From positions 129,492,230 through 129,556,229 of the forward strand of contig JAYESD010000007.1 of assembly GCA_036927565.1 (NCBI GenBank): DNA of 64,000 nucleotides, read 5' to 3'. The stretch is from Tuctoria greenei. Lineage: Eukaryota > Streptophyta > Magnoliopsida > Poales > Poaceae. The translations under genes were made by a program, and so were the position numbers. The notes under the pieces were generated by a model. The model did no database searches and was not told the origin of the DNA. It saw only the letters and a program-made list of their open reading frames with translations. Positions 44,577 to 56,165 of this stretch are shown here, in pieces (the stretch's first letter is position 1; each line of letters opens with the position of its first letter).

Positions 44577-46700
44577 GTTTTTGAGTTTAGGCACCCAAGC
44601 CAACTTAGGTCCTTGTATGTGTGATACAAGTGATTTTGGGACCCAAAGTTGCTTGGGGAGCTTCCCCTTCATGCCCTTAATGTCTTTGCCGATGAACCTT
44701 GCCTTCACCTTGCCACCTACTTTGCTCAAGAGATAGTGGTAATCATTGAAAGTAGTTTTGTAGTTAGGAGGCAATTTTGGAGAGGGACGGTTGGGAAGAG
44801 GACACTCCCACGTGTGATGTCCGGTGACCTCACAATGTTGGCAATAGGAACCAACTTCTTTGATGAAGCTCGTCCTAAGCTCCGGTGAGGGCACCTTCCC
44901 TTTGTTGAGCACCGGGAAGGATCCAAGTCCTCTCTTGTTGAAGCCTTTAGCTTGTTGATAGAGGATTTCCTTGTGCTTGTCCTCCCCCTTAGAAAGTCTT
45001 GCCACACTAGTGCGGAGACTTTCAATCTCGTCCATCAACTCCTTCTCCCTAAGGTTTGCTTTCAAAGGCAAGGACTCATCCAAAATATTAGTGGCATGTG
45101 AAGTAGTTGATACTTTGCCATCAAGGGTTTCCTTTTTCATGTTTTTCATTTTTAGTTCAATTGCTTCATAAGCACGGTTAAGCACTTCATGTTCTTGAAC
45201 CAAGTCATTGTGCTTTCCCAAGAGTGCTTGGTTTGCTAAGTCAAGCTCATGATGATCAAGCTTGATTTGAGCATTTTCCTCCTCGATTTGCTTGACATGT
45301 GTTTTGAGCGTGTCATGCTCTTTAAGTATGGTTACATACTTGTCATGCAAATCGAGCTTAGCACTCTCAAGTTTAGCACAAGCTTGGTCAAGTGCCTTAA
45401 CCTTGCTCTTTTCCCTTTTTATGATGACATGGTATTCATTAATCATAGATGCTAATTCATCGGGGGAGAGCTCATCATCATCATCGCTAGAGTCATCACG
45501 TACCTTAGTGTTACCTTTTGCCATGAGGCACATAGGCGGTGGACGAAGAGGTGAGTTGTCCTTGTTGACGATGGCAAGGCCCGCCAAGTTTTCTTCATCT
45601 TCACTCTCTTCGTCGCTTGATTCTTCATCCGTGATCCACTCATTGGCCTCGCACATGAAGACCTTTTGGGGCCCTCTTCTCTTCTTTGGAAAGAGCTTGG
45701 TCTTCTTGCCTTTGTCAAATTTCTTCTTTCCAAAGGAGCGCTTGGGCTTAACCTCTTCTTCATCTTCATCACTTTCTTCTAGCTTTCGATTCTTTCCCTT
45801 GTGGTTGTCCTTCCTCTTGTCCGGTCTTGGACAATCATATGATATGTGGCCTTGATCACCACAATTATAGCATGTCTTATTTTCATCTTTTCTTGGGAGG
45901 AAGGCTTTCTTCTTGGGATCAAAAGAGTATCCCTTCTTTGCGATCTTGGAGTTTAGACGTGAGAATTTTCTCATCATCAACGCAAGCTCATCATCGTCAT
46001 CTTCGCTTGTTGCTTGCTCTTCTTCGCTTGAGCTAGGCTCAACCACTTTCTTTTTCTTGGGAGTTGTCTTCTTAGTTGAAGCCTTGAGAGCAATGGTTTT
46101 TGACAATGACTCCTCCATCATTCCAAGTACGCTCATCTCATGAGCATGAATTTCTCCAATGAGCTCCGAGACTTCAATGTTGTCAAGTGATTCCTTTTGG
46201 AGCATTGAATTGATAATGTTGTACTTGGGCTTGGGTAGAAGCATGAGGATCTTGCGGTTGATAAGTCCCTTACCAAGAGAAGCAATGTCAAGTGCATTAA
46301 TCTCCTCAACGAGCACATTTAAACGAGAAAACATTTGGTTAACATTCTCATGAGGAAGCATTTTGAATTCATCATACTTGGATTTAAGCAAGTGATATTT
46401 GAGTTCTTTAACACGAGATGAGCCCTCATGAATTTCAATTAAACATGCCCAAATTTCACAAGCTCTCTCTTTACTAGCAATTCTAGCAAATACGTCTTGA
46501 CTTATACATTCATAGATGGCATTTCTAGCCTTAGCATCCCATTTTAGTTGATCACCAACATAATTGAGATCTCCAAATCCCGCATGGGTCGCTTCCCAAA
46601 CTTCGGGAGCAATAGCCTCTAGATAGGCACGCATGCGTGCTTTCCAATAGGCAAAGTTCTTGCCCTCGAAGGTAGGAACCGAACCCCCATTCTTGGCCAT
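44574..46700 (-). CDS. Copia C Gag, 708 residues, open
   Basis: The ATG at 46,700 lies about 45 bp after the PBS. Residues 1-195 form the Gag/UBN2-type domain (WKARMRAYLEAI, CLIEIHEGSSRVKEL). A Lys/Ser/acidic linker with KKTTPKKKK follows. The zinc knuckle is Cys277-Cys280-His285-Cys290 (CYNCGDQGHISYDC). A long charged coiled coil spans about 410-600, and a second knuckle is at 620-633 (CQHCEVTGHHTWEC). The basic C-terminus ends in WVPKLKN. Large Gag with two knuckles is usual for this lineage. It would package element RNA. Pol lies 14 nt downstream in another frame. Confidence 0.92.
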   Translation of the reverse strand: MAKNGGSVPTFEGKNFAYWKARMRAYLEAIAPEVWEATHAGFGDLNYVGDQLKWDAKARNAIYECISQDVFARIASKERACEIWACLIEIHEGSSRVKELKYHLLKSKYDEFKMLPHENVNQMFSRLNVLVEEINALDIASLGKGLINRKILMLLPKPKYNIINSMLQKESLDNIEVSELIGEIHAHEMSVLGMMEESLSKTIALKASTKKTTPKKKKVVEPSSSEEEQATSEDDDDELALMMRKFSRLNSKIAKKGYSFDPKKKAFLPRKDENKTCYNCGDQGHISYDCPRPDKRKDNHKGKNRKLEESDEDEEEVKPKRSFGKKKFDKGKKTKLFPKKRRGPQKVFMCEANEWITDEESSDEESEDEENLAGLAIVNKDNSPLRPPPMCLMAKGNTKVRDDSSDDDDELSPDELASMINEYHVIIKREKSKVKALDQACAKLESAKLDLHDKYVTILKEHDTLKTHVKQIEEENAQIKLDHHELDLANQALLGKHNDLVQEHEVLNRAYEAIELKMKNMKKETLDGKVSTTSHATNILDESLPLKANLREKELMDEIESLRTSVARLSKGEDKHKEILYQQAKGFNKRGLGSFPVLNKGKVPSPELRTSFIKEVGSYCQHCEVTGHHTWECPLPNRPSPKLPPNYKTTFNDYHYLLSKVGGKVKARFIGKDIKGMKGKLPKQLWVPKSLVSHIQGPKLAWVPKLKN

Positions 46701-46746
46701 TTAAGCTCTCTAGCGGTGAAGCTAGAATGATCCAATGAGCAACATT

Positions 46747-46758
46747 GCTCTGATACCA
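46747..46758 (-). other. Primer binding site of copia C
   Basis: TGGTATCAGAGC in sense direction, a perfect tRNA-iMet match, lies 2 bp from the 5' LTR. Confidence 0.93.
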
Positions 46759-46760
46759 AT

Positions 46761-48137
46761 TGTAAGGATCGAAACGCTCAAGAGGGGGGGTGAATTGGGC
46801 TTTCTTTCAAATTTTAAGGCAATTAAAAACTAACAACCTAAAGCCCAATTCCCTATGCGATTAAACTATGCAATCAATGTAAATTAAAGTTGCGGAATGA
46901 AGATTGCGTAAGTGTAAAAAAGGGAGAGGGATGCAAACGCTCAAGGGACACGGAGTTTATCCCGTGGTTCGGTAAGATCACAAGGATCTTCCTACATCCA
47001 CGTTGTGGCACCCACAGAGGGGTTTTGCCACTCCCAAGTCATCGAGACAAGGGGGTCTTCACTATTCTTCTCCGTTCGCCAACCTTGGCAAGGTGGAGCT
47101 CAAGCCTTGTACACTTTGGAATCCTCCGGGCTTCCAAAATCCTCTTGGCAAGCTCCGGAAGTCACACACACCAAGGGATACTCCCTTATTGCTCTCACTA
47201 CACTAGAGACTCCAATCACCAAGAGTGGAGGCACCCAAGCACTGTCTCTAGCTAGTTCTAGCCTATCTCTTGGTGTACAAATGATGATCAAATGATGTGA
47301 AAGTGGTAGCTCTATTGCTTGAATGCTCTAGGATGTGTAGAGTATGTCTGGGCTTCAAGTCTTGTCGATTTGACAGGTTGAAGGGGTATAAATAGCCAGC
47401 CTCCACGAGATAGCCGTTGGAAAAGTAGGCTGACATCACTTCTCTGCGAACACCGGATGATCCGATGTCTCCCCTTCAGTTAACATCGGTCAAAGCGAAA
47501 TTAGCTGATGTCACTGTGTCAGATATGACCGTTGTTAGACCGATGTTGATCTGTCTTCTCATCGGATGATCCGGTGTCTCTTCCTCCAGAATTTTGCTTG
47601 ATCTTGAAGCTTACTGGAGTGATCGAACGATGCGTGTAAGTCTGCACATCGGATGATCCGGTGCTACACTTGGTCCAATGGTGTTGCAATCTGTGATGAT
47701 GGACCGATGTCACTGAGCCACTCACATCGGATGATCCGGTGAGTGCATTTGTCTGAGGTCTTCTTCTTCAGTTGATCCAACTCGACCGATGCAGTCAACT
47801 CATAAAACATCGGATGATCCGGTGTGTTCAACCTGTTGACTTCGAGTTGTTTTGAGTTGTTCTTTTGGAATTTGAACTTGTGACCTCTTTGACACTTGTT
47901 TGAAATGTTGTTCTGATAGTCTTCATGTATTGAGTGATGTCAAGTTAGAGCTTTCACTTCTTGTCTTCATATGATTCGATTTGATCTCATTAGTTGATTT
48001 TATATGGGTCTCCAATGTAATTTTGATTTCATTTGATTGAGTGACTATTGGGACCTTGCATTCACAAATTCATTAGTAATATCGAATGGTTGTCATTAAT
48101 CACCGAAACCGTACCTCATGGGGCCTAGATGCTTTCA
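46761..48137 (-). repeat. Copia C 5' LTR
   Basis: The 1,377-bp partner of 36,063-37,438, with the same palindrome array at about 47,451-47,824 and TATA-like CTATTTATACC at about 47,386-47,396. The right TSD GTGAC is at 48,138-48,142. Confidence 0.93.
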
Positions 48138-48769
48138 GTGACCCCGGACCTAACCTCCAGTAGAGGGAAGCTCTGGTGTTGCCACACATATAGTAGCTCC
48201 GGACCTGCCTTCCCACAAAGGGAAGCTCCAGAGCTGCCACATGTCAAGCCTCTGGACTTAAGCCTACAATGGGAAGACTGTCGGATCTCCAACGATGTGG
48301 ACATTCAAGAGGCTATAAAACAGCCGTTACAAGACCTGATTATGTGTCATTAATGTTGTATTAATGACACGCGATCAGAGGGCTATTAGTACCAGTAATG
48401 CCACCATTAAGGCACCTTATCATGTTGTTTAATCATACTTCATACATATAGATCATGTATTAGGTGATTGAAGACCGCATGGGCCACTTGTCAGTCCAGG
48501 CCACCTCTGTAATGGCCAGCCCTTGGCATATAAAAGGTCTTCCCTGCACGGTAAAAAAAAAAAGCCCAATCCACGGCCAACTAAGCTCATATGCACACAA
48601 GCAACCACACACTCATACAATCAACAATCACCCCGTGGAGTAGGGTATTACGCTCAGGCGGCCCGAACCACGTAAAAATACCATGTGTCACCGTATCGTT
48701 CATAATCTTACACGCACATCAACCGAAGACGAACCTCCGCGGACTATGCTTTAGTAGTACCGGGGGTAG
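48138..48769 (+). repeat. Tat 3' LTR, second part
   Basis: This resumes the LTR cut at 36,062. A TATA box (TATAAAA, 48,529-48,535) is followed by a poly-A-like run at 48,552-48,562, which may be R-region sequence. The GTGGAGTAGGGTATTACGCT block at 48,632 matches the window start at 31. The end is not certain, because at 48,770 a different LTR begins before a clear CA terminus. Confidence 0.78.
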
Positions 48770-51700
48770 TGTTGATCGCACACTTCGAAAATATACATTA
48801 AAATACACTACAGTGGAAGATAAGTTCATAGTTCTCGACACTCAAGCCTAAGCTATGCAAAAGTCATTCCGTTCATCCGGCGAACGGAATCACACAAGTA
48901 ACACACAAGTGAAACTTACTGCGGCGTGCAGGGTTCCCACTCGACCATGTGCCCCGACGGGGGCAATGCCTCACCGGTGAATCCTTCACCATATACGTTA
49001 TCATCTGTAGCAAAAACTTAAAATAGCAACAGTGAGTACGAAGGCTCAGCAAGACTTAACCATCCCCACTAAGCATGGAACTCTATATGCAGGATATACG
49101 TAATATAGGACAGCAGTTTGTAATAAAGAACTCGCCTAATTCTTCATTCTTATTTTCAGTTTTAGCAGCAGATTAAAGATTCAAGAATCTGAAATTTAGT
49201 GACAATCTGTTCTACAGAAATACATAGTATTTCATAAAGCATGATTCAATAATCTTCCAACTACAATAATTAACTATGTCACAATTCAGTGAACAAGCAT
49301 ACTCAATAATCGTGAGGGACGTCGACTCGAATGGATATACACCTGCAGGGATACCCGAATAGCATGACACATACACCCACACTCAGAGTTGCAAAGCCAC
49401 ACTCCACTGATGTTGCATGCGGCAACCTTTCACCCGCTACCTACACACTGTACTGGTCCCACCGCACGAGCAGGAGGCCCCCACACGGAGTACGATGTAC
49501 CCGCTAGCAAGTTTACACCTTTCTGCTCTCAACCCACACCTATAAGGTGGTGGGTTATGCCTTGACGCTAATGTGGACAAGTTACATCGGTTTACTGGGT
49601 CCCATAGATCCAGTATGCCTTCGGTACATTCAAACTTGCTCAACAGGGCCGCACACGGATCGGTCATTGACGGACACAGGCACAGCTACAGCTCACAGGC
49701 CCCTATATCCTGCTGCTCCTACTCCATGCCCGGTCTTATATTTAACCAAATGGTAAATCTCTCACTCGACCAATCCCGTGTGAATCTAAGTCCTGAACTT
49801 GCGAGTAGATTCCAACTACTCGACTTCTACCGAAGCAACTATAACATTAAGCATAGTATGTACACATCAAGAACTTAAACATCTACCCTGCTCTCATGGG
49901 TGCTCTGGTCATGCAAGTGGAAATCTCCAAGAAGACCTTGACCAAATGCACAATCCATTCTAACCCATATAGGTTAATACAAATAAAATTTCAAAATGTT
50001 GTTAAATGCAAACCAGGCCTTGCCTGGCTGCAAGGTGGGGTCAAAGTTAAACTCTGGAGGGGTGACTTCAAGTGTCTCCGCGGTCTTCTCGAGCTCGGCA
50101 AATATTCGATATGCAAAGAATAATGCAAAAGAATCAATATCGGCATTATGCTATAGCTCAATGGAAAGACAGTTAAGTAAATGAAACTAAGGCCACTGGT
50201 TCTAGAAATTTTACAGAGGATATTAGGTACTGTAAGAGAGGTTCTGGCCAAAATTGGGATCAATTCATGGAAGTCTCTGTTGTCCAAAATTCAATGAAGC
50301 TAAACACTTCCCAGAATTTCCATGGGAAATCCTGAACTTAAACCTGTCAAGAGTTGGTGTTATGATTAGAGGAGGTCAAGAGTGACCCAACAAAATTGGT
50401 TTCATAATTTTCTAAGGATTCCACTGTGAGATATTGAATTTACAAGTTTGGGTAATTTGCTGAAAAAGTTTCTAGACATTTTGGAATTTTCATGTACATC
50501 CAGATTGGACACACCACTTGGCTATTAAAATCACCTCAAATGGACCTAAAAGTTTTACTGGAGCTCAAGGGAATTATTAGGAATGATCTGGCCAAAAACT
50601 CGATGAAAAGGAGGGAAACACTGCAGTCACGCTGGACCGACGCAAGCATGGGAAAAACGTTATGTGCTATCGAGCCGCGTTTCACCGCCGGCCAGGAAAA
50701 TCGAGATTCCGGCGTGGTTGCTCGATGAACTTTGATTGTTATGCATCAAGGTGAAGCGTCTGTACTTCTAGTACAATAAAGCTCACAGTCACGCTGAATA
50801 CTTGCTGTGGAAAAGGAATTTAAAGGATGACCTAACTTGTCGGGAAAATTGCTAATACTCAAGCTATGAGGGATGAAATGAGCTGAACTTTGCGAGAAAA
50901 ATCTAGGAGTGTTGGTGCACCTTTTGTCTTCAAGGATCGAGGTGAGAAAATGGATGTAGCTCCGGCTATGCGGTGGAGCAGAGGGGCAGCAACTCGGAAC
51001 AGAGAAGGGCGGTCGCGTTCTTACCTCCCTGGACTTTGGAAAAGCTTGAGCTGGTAAGAAAACCGGTTAAGCAGGTGTGCCAATGGTTTTTTTGATGAAG
51101 TAGAGGTGAATAAAAATGATTCAAACTGACTGCTTGCACCTTATTTTGAGGATTGGAGAGGAAACAGGGGATGAAGAAAGAAGAACACCAAGAACTTGTG
51201 TTGGTTCTGCTCTGGACAGGGGGCCAAGGATGAGAACATAGAGATATTTGAGGGAGCAGCTGGAGTAGCTTCAAGAGCAAGGGAGGAAGCAAGCAAGGAG
51301 GCTGGTGCTGGCAATTTCATGCCAAGAGGTGTCACATGGTGGAGAAAACAGAGAACAGAGGAGGAGAAGCAAGTCAATGACAGGTGGGTCCTATGGTCTT
51401 TCATCCTCATCTTCACTGGACAGTAAATTTCCTCGCCTAGATTCATCGAAAATTGCTAGATATTTGTGGGAAGGCCAAATTAAATATGGAGAATTTGATT
51501 CTGAAATCAAATTATTGATTTGACTAAGTTTCATTCGAATTCAAACTTGAATTTGAATTTGAGTGGAATTCAATGTCTTTATTGAATTAAATAGTAAACC
51601 GTCTTCAAAAATTATGAAATTTTGCATGAAGGATATTTGGAATATTTGAAACCTCATGGTGAACTCAGATTTTTATTTTTGACATAATTTGAATAGGAGC

Positions 51701-51836
51701 TTTCTTTGAATTTTTGAATTCCCTTCTGTCGGTTTGAAATGATTTGATTTCTCAATTTCCCTTTTAATTTATCTATTCATGTTTGATGTTATTTCTCCTA
51801 ACATACTTTTATACTATGAACTTTGGGACTTTTACA
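48770..51836 (-). mobile_element. Gypsy-type (Tekay/Del-like) solo LTR
   Basis: Read on the minus strand it starts TGTAAAAGTCCC with the AGGAGAAATAACATCAAACAT stretch common in grass Del-type LTRs and ends CGATCAACA. It contains the GCTGAGCCTTCGTACTCACT block near 49,005-49,040, similar in type to 7,597-7,620 of the other solo LTR. No pol sequence is inside. Flanks are GTAG and TTAG, a weak duplication at best. Small ORFs inside (48,591-51,523) show no family motif. Confidence 0.6.
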
Positions 51837-51919
51837 TTAGCGCCCCTGATCAGGGCGCGAGAGGGAGAACAAGAGTCGGTATGGGACGCGCCCATACTGA
51901 TCCGGGATCAATTCTAACA
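51837..51919 (-). repeat. Copia F 3' LTR fragment
   Basis: In sense direction TGTTAGAATTGATCCCGGAT with a GGTATGGGAC/CATAC inverted pair; about 80 bp match 58,093-58,174. It is cut at its far side by the solo LTR at 51,836. Confidence 0.7.
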
Positions 51920-52119
51920 TTCCCCATTAATCACGAAACTAAAGACTTACTTAATTATTGAACTCCGTGTCTATTCCCTCATGCTTTTACATAAAGATCA
52001 CAACGTATCAAAACAGCCATTTACGCATTGCTTGACTCGACTACCATTATACATGTCACATTTAGAAATAACCTTACACTTAGTTGGCCCCTTAGTATCC
52101 AGAATAGTTCTCAAGCTTT

Positions 52120-53450
52120 CCTCAAACCAATGCATTTACGTGTTCACTGAACGCATTGGGTGGAAAACCTTTTGTAAGTGGAACCGCAAGCACTTGCTTC
52201 ATTCTTATATGCTTGATACTAATGGTGTGATCCTGAACTTCAACTTTCACAACACTAAAATTAATGTCGACGTGTTTGGCAGTTCCACTCGACTTATTGT
52301 TGTGAGAATACAATGCTACAATCTTATCATCGTAGTATTACTTAAGTGGTCGCGCTGTAGACCACTCCAAAAATCAGGCAAGAACAAATCGCCTGCTTGA
52401 TGGCCTCATAACATGTAACAAAACTCGACACGCATTGTTGACGATGTTGTGATGAGTTGTTTGGGGTTGTTCCATGAGATAGATCCATTCGCAAGGGTGG
52501 ATTTGAAAACTGGTGTGGAATTCTTAGAATCCACACAACCCGTGAAACCAAAACTGAATAGATCACTACCTCGGGTGAGTTTTACTTACTATACGTTAAC
52601 AAGATGCCTTATGTGCATCGCATATTCTTAAATGATTCCTTCAAATGCCTTCTGGTGATCAACCACTGGTTTAGCCTAATATATGCCAAGTATCCCGGTT
52701 TCGAATATCAAGTCAAGGTAAATACTTAATTTGAGCATACATTAAACTTACGACAGCAGAAGCATATGGAACTGAACTCATATGGTCGACCTCTTATTGA
52801 TTCCCAAAACATACAAAATTCTCAAACTCATCACCCTCGACAATCTAAGCAGGCGAAGTTTTAGTTGCATAAATGTTGTACTTCTCAAGTACGCTATGTA
52901 TACCTTCTGAGATAAAACTAATACTCTCTTACTATGATCTTGTGAATTTCTGATTCCTAGCATGTAGGATTCTTCACCTAGATCCTTCATATCAAGTTGA
53001 AGGACAATATCTCTTAATATCTTATGGTAGATTGGTATTATTACTCACAAGTAACGTACCATCTGCAACTTATGTTCTTCACATTCTTCTTGAAAACCCA
53101 GACTCCCAGATAATCTCATCACTTTTGAGCTACATTTCTCAATACTTACTTATGTCCTCAAATGAACTTCTTTAAATGGTATCTCAATGGTTGTTTACTC
53201 TTAATGACAAAACTCTGCAGTTATGTCACGTAAATATCCTCGTACATATCCCAATTGAGTAGCATTGTTTTACATCAACCCAATGCAAGAATAAGTTATA
53301 ATGCGCTATTAACGACTTAATGACTCAAAAAAATCCTTAGTTGAGTGAATCTTTTCACCACAAGTCTCATCTTAAACTTGATGTTCCCTTAGAAGTCACG
53401 CTCAATCTTGTAGACCCATTGCAACCTACTATTTTGGCTTCTTCAGAAAC
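52120..53450 (-). pseudogene. Copia F RT and RNase H remnants
   Basis: On the minus strand, pieces in shifting frames are recognisable. RT entry is near 53,440-53,340 (WVYKIERDF then RLVVKRFTQ). The YVDD zone near 53,050-52,990 is too decayed to show the motif. Next are MKDLGEESYMLGI at 52,990-52,950, an RNase H segment with CYEAIKQAI near 52,420, and the RNase H tail KHVDINFSVV and DPLTKG-like PLTKGFPPNAF at 52,270-52,130. Many stops are present. PR and IN are not recognisable by eye in 53,500-54,770. Confidence 0.65.
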
Positions 53451-54776
53451 TTTGACTAAATCTCAAATCTTGTTGATGTATATAGACCTCATCATCATGT
53501 ATGAATTTACTCCATTCAAATGATCAATATATTCTTATAGTATTTTCAAATGAGGTGGGATCACCCTTCATTTGAACTCTTTTACTCATAGAGATCTCAT
53601 AATGTGCACATTATCTTTAGGTTGAGACTATTATCGCTATTCATCATTGGTGGCAACAGACTCAGTAGGCCTGAAATAAGAAGCCCATCTTACTTTCTGT
53701 TACTGAGGAAGGACTAATGACATGTGTTGAATCATTAGCTATGGGCACTGATGATTCAACAACAGCAGGTAGCGAGAGATTGTACAACCTCTTTTCCTAT
53801 TGTGCTATCCCTGAACATAACATCCCTTAAAGATTACGTGACTTACTAGTACAACTTAGTATAATGATTTGAACAGTATAAATGATACATCTTACTCTTA
53901 TCTTAATAGTCAATAAAATGACAACTCATCATTTTATAGTCCAGCTTACCAGCGTTTGGATTATATTAGCCTCGGCAGGATAGCCTCATACATACGAATA
54001 GCTCAAGTAGGGATTATGTTATGTTCACATTTCACTGGTGTCTTAGATGTTCATGTACTAGAAATTTTGATTTAGCACGTAAATCGATAATTTCTAATAA
54101 CTTAACATACTTAATTAGCGTACACCATTTTGTTTGAGACTTGCTAGATCATTACGCCATTTTCTAATAGAAACCTCGCTAAAGGTTGAGGAATATGATC
54201 AGTATTCCGATTGTAGCACTTCCGTCTATGATCAGATCTTACTTCTTTAATACTAAAATCCATAGTATTCTTCAAAAAGATCCTTGATTGGATAAAAAAT
54301 ACACATGTATAGTCATTCGTGTTATGAATAAATCACAACAAATATGGAGGCTAAGTTAACGTCTTTCATAAATGTTCAATGCATTCTTGTGAATCGGAAA
54401 GATCTAATGGGAAAAGGAGAATTGATGGAGAACTAATGTTCAATTCTTCCCCTCGAAATATGACCTAAAAGACAATGTCATAATTTTGAATATGTTTCAG
54501 AATTGACTCTTATTTGCTTGTAATAATTATAAGTCGTTGTGTGAGGAAATTTGAATATCACTTACAAGATAATCATGTATGGATAATAAATGTAACAACT
54601 GAAGATAATACTTAATAATACTGACAAATTTATCATAATACTTAATAAAACATTTATTATCCAAATATGAGTACATAAATCAAATTTCCTTCATTTAGGG
54701 GTACATAATGAAGCCTAAGACAAAAAAATATCTCTAAATCATAATGAGAATCCATAAATGACCATCAGCGACTTCA
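53451..54776. other. Decayed copia F interior
   Basis: About 1.3 kb, AT-rich, with stops in all frames. By position it should derive from PR and IN of copia F, but I cannot identify a motif. Confidence 0.4.
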
Positions 54777-55784
54777 ATGGTCCTTTCTCCTCTTCTTAGG
54801 ATCCTCCTCGAACTTAATCCCTTTCTTACAACACCATTTAAGAAAACACAAGTAGCCCTTCTGATGGTGTCCTTCATTCTTACAGAAAAGGCACTGATTT
54901 TTATCCACTTTCACATCTTTTGGGGAGGATGTTGTTGTGGGAACTTACCCTTATCGTTATGAGGAGTGTTGTGAACCTTAAAAGATGGCTTAGGAGAACC
55001 AAAGAAGTCCTTCTGGCCCTTACTTTTGCCCTTCGTGTAGTTGACAGAGTAATCAAAACAATGGGCTAACGCACTCCTCTACTTGAACGCACACACCGAT
55101 CAATTATTCAAGAATCCACTACTCCGACTGAGAATTATAATCAATGAAGAACAACTCAAATTCTTTTAGAAGTGAGACAAAGATAAGACTCACAAGGAAT
55201 TCATCTTTCAACCCCATGTCCATCATCTTAAGCTTAGTAGCAATGTTCATCAAACTAAGAATGTGCATACACACATCACCTCCATTGTGTTTCTCAGTGA
55301 CAAGCTTCTTCACAAGAGAGCTTATCGTAGCTTTATAAGATTCAGTAAACTGTCTCTCTATCTTAAGGAGGTACTAAAAAGCAGTGTTTCATTCAAGAAT
55401 TATCCCCGAACACCTTCAGTCATCGAGCCCTAAATCACATTTAAGCACTTCTTATTTGAAAATGATCACTTGGCACAAGCGATGTCGTACCGACAGTAGT
55501 CCTTATAATAAGCTTTCAACCTGACGATGAAGCCTCCTCAGTTTCCCATCATGAATAACGTGAAGAATAGGATTGGTAGGATACAGGCTCATCAGTGCCA
55601 AATCTATTTTGGAGATTGCCAATGCAATTTCTAACTTATTTCGCCAACATCTATAATTGTGCTCACTTAGGTAGCCACTTGGCGAGATGAATCTTTGTAC
55701 TGAAGTCAAAACAGAGGAACCTTCATAACACAACATAAATAAACATAAGTAAATGCATGAACATAAATGAACATAAAAAGTCAT
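54777..55784 (-). pseudogene. Copia F gag remnant
   Basis: Minus-strand fragments give a typical copia Gag start (SGYLSEHNYRCWRNKLEIAL, then LALMSLYPTNP) at 55,784-55,560. A middle helical part (MKKLVTEKHNGGDVCMHILS) is at 55,313-55,119. A zinc knuckle with altered spacing (CLFCKNEGHHQKGYLC) is near 54,905-54,855, followed by a basic tail. Frameshifts and stops separate the pieces. Confidence 0.65.
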
Positions 55785-56165
55785 ATTTTATCTTTCTTGT
55801 TGGTTACTTGAAAAAATACAAAACTAAAAGCGTAGCAAATTTCACCTTCCGTGTTGGTTACTCAACGAAATACTCTATGAACTTAAGCAATCGGAGATGC
55901 TATATTTTGCCTTTTGTGTTAGTTACTCAACAAAACATAACACTTAAAATAACTTAAAGCATGAAAACTTTATCTTTTGCTTGGTCACTCAACAAAATTT
56001 TCATGTAGTTAAATAAATAATCTTAAATCATCTTAAAGGAACTTAAATGCGGCAATTTTATCTTTCGTGTTGGTTACTTAATAAAATTACTACCATTAAT
56101 AATCTTAAAACATGGCAAATTTATCTTTCACATTGGTTACTTAATAAATTACCATTACTTAATTA
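55775..56165. repeat. Tandem-like repeat array in the copia F leader
   Basis: Six degenerate units of about 55-90 bp share the core TTTATCTTTCGTGTTGGTTA followed by CTCAACAAAAT or CTTAATAAAAT, at about 55,785, 55,840, 55,905, 55,965, 56,055 and 56,120. They lie between gag and PBS of copia F. No coding content. Confidence 0.55.

Larger units (their letters stand above)
36063..48137 (-). mobile_element. Copia C: SIRE/Maximus-like element with open gag and pol
   Basis: A 12,075-bp element in minus orientation has LTRs of 1,376 and 1,377 bp that differ by about 16 substitutions by eye (1.2%) and perfect GTGAC duplications (36,058-36,062 and 48,138-48,142). Gag and pol are both uninterrupted, but the first catalytic Asp of integrase is changed and the accessory gene has two frameshifts. 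It is sister to copia B with the same gene order. It sits in the 3' LTR of the Tat element. Confidence 0.93.
1..48769 (+). mobile_element. Tat/Retand-like Ty3/gypsy element, host of nested insertions
   Basis: This is an old, non-autonomous Ty3/gypsy element into which younger elements have inserted. Seen directly: an LTR end at 1-165 that is repeated at 48,632-48,769, then gag, PR, RT, RNase H and IN remnants in sense order, an antisense ORF after pol, and a 3' LTR starting TGTCGGTACCC at 35,849. Removing the insertions leaves about 10.5 kb. The Tat assignment rests on the protease/RT style, the second RNase H domain ahead of integrase, and the antisense accessory ORF between pol and the 3' LTR, all known traits of that lineage. 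Every ORF is broken. The 5' LTR extends off the left edge. Confidence 0.82.

Noticed and set aside
49437..49878. Overlapping ORFs of 70-100 codons on both strands.
   Set aside because: They lie inside the gypsy-type solo LTR and show no conserved motif.
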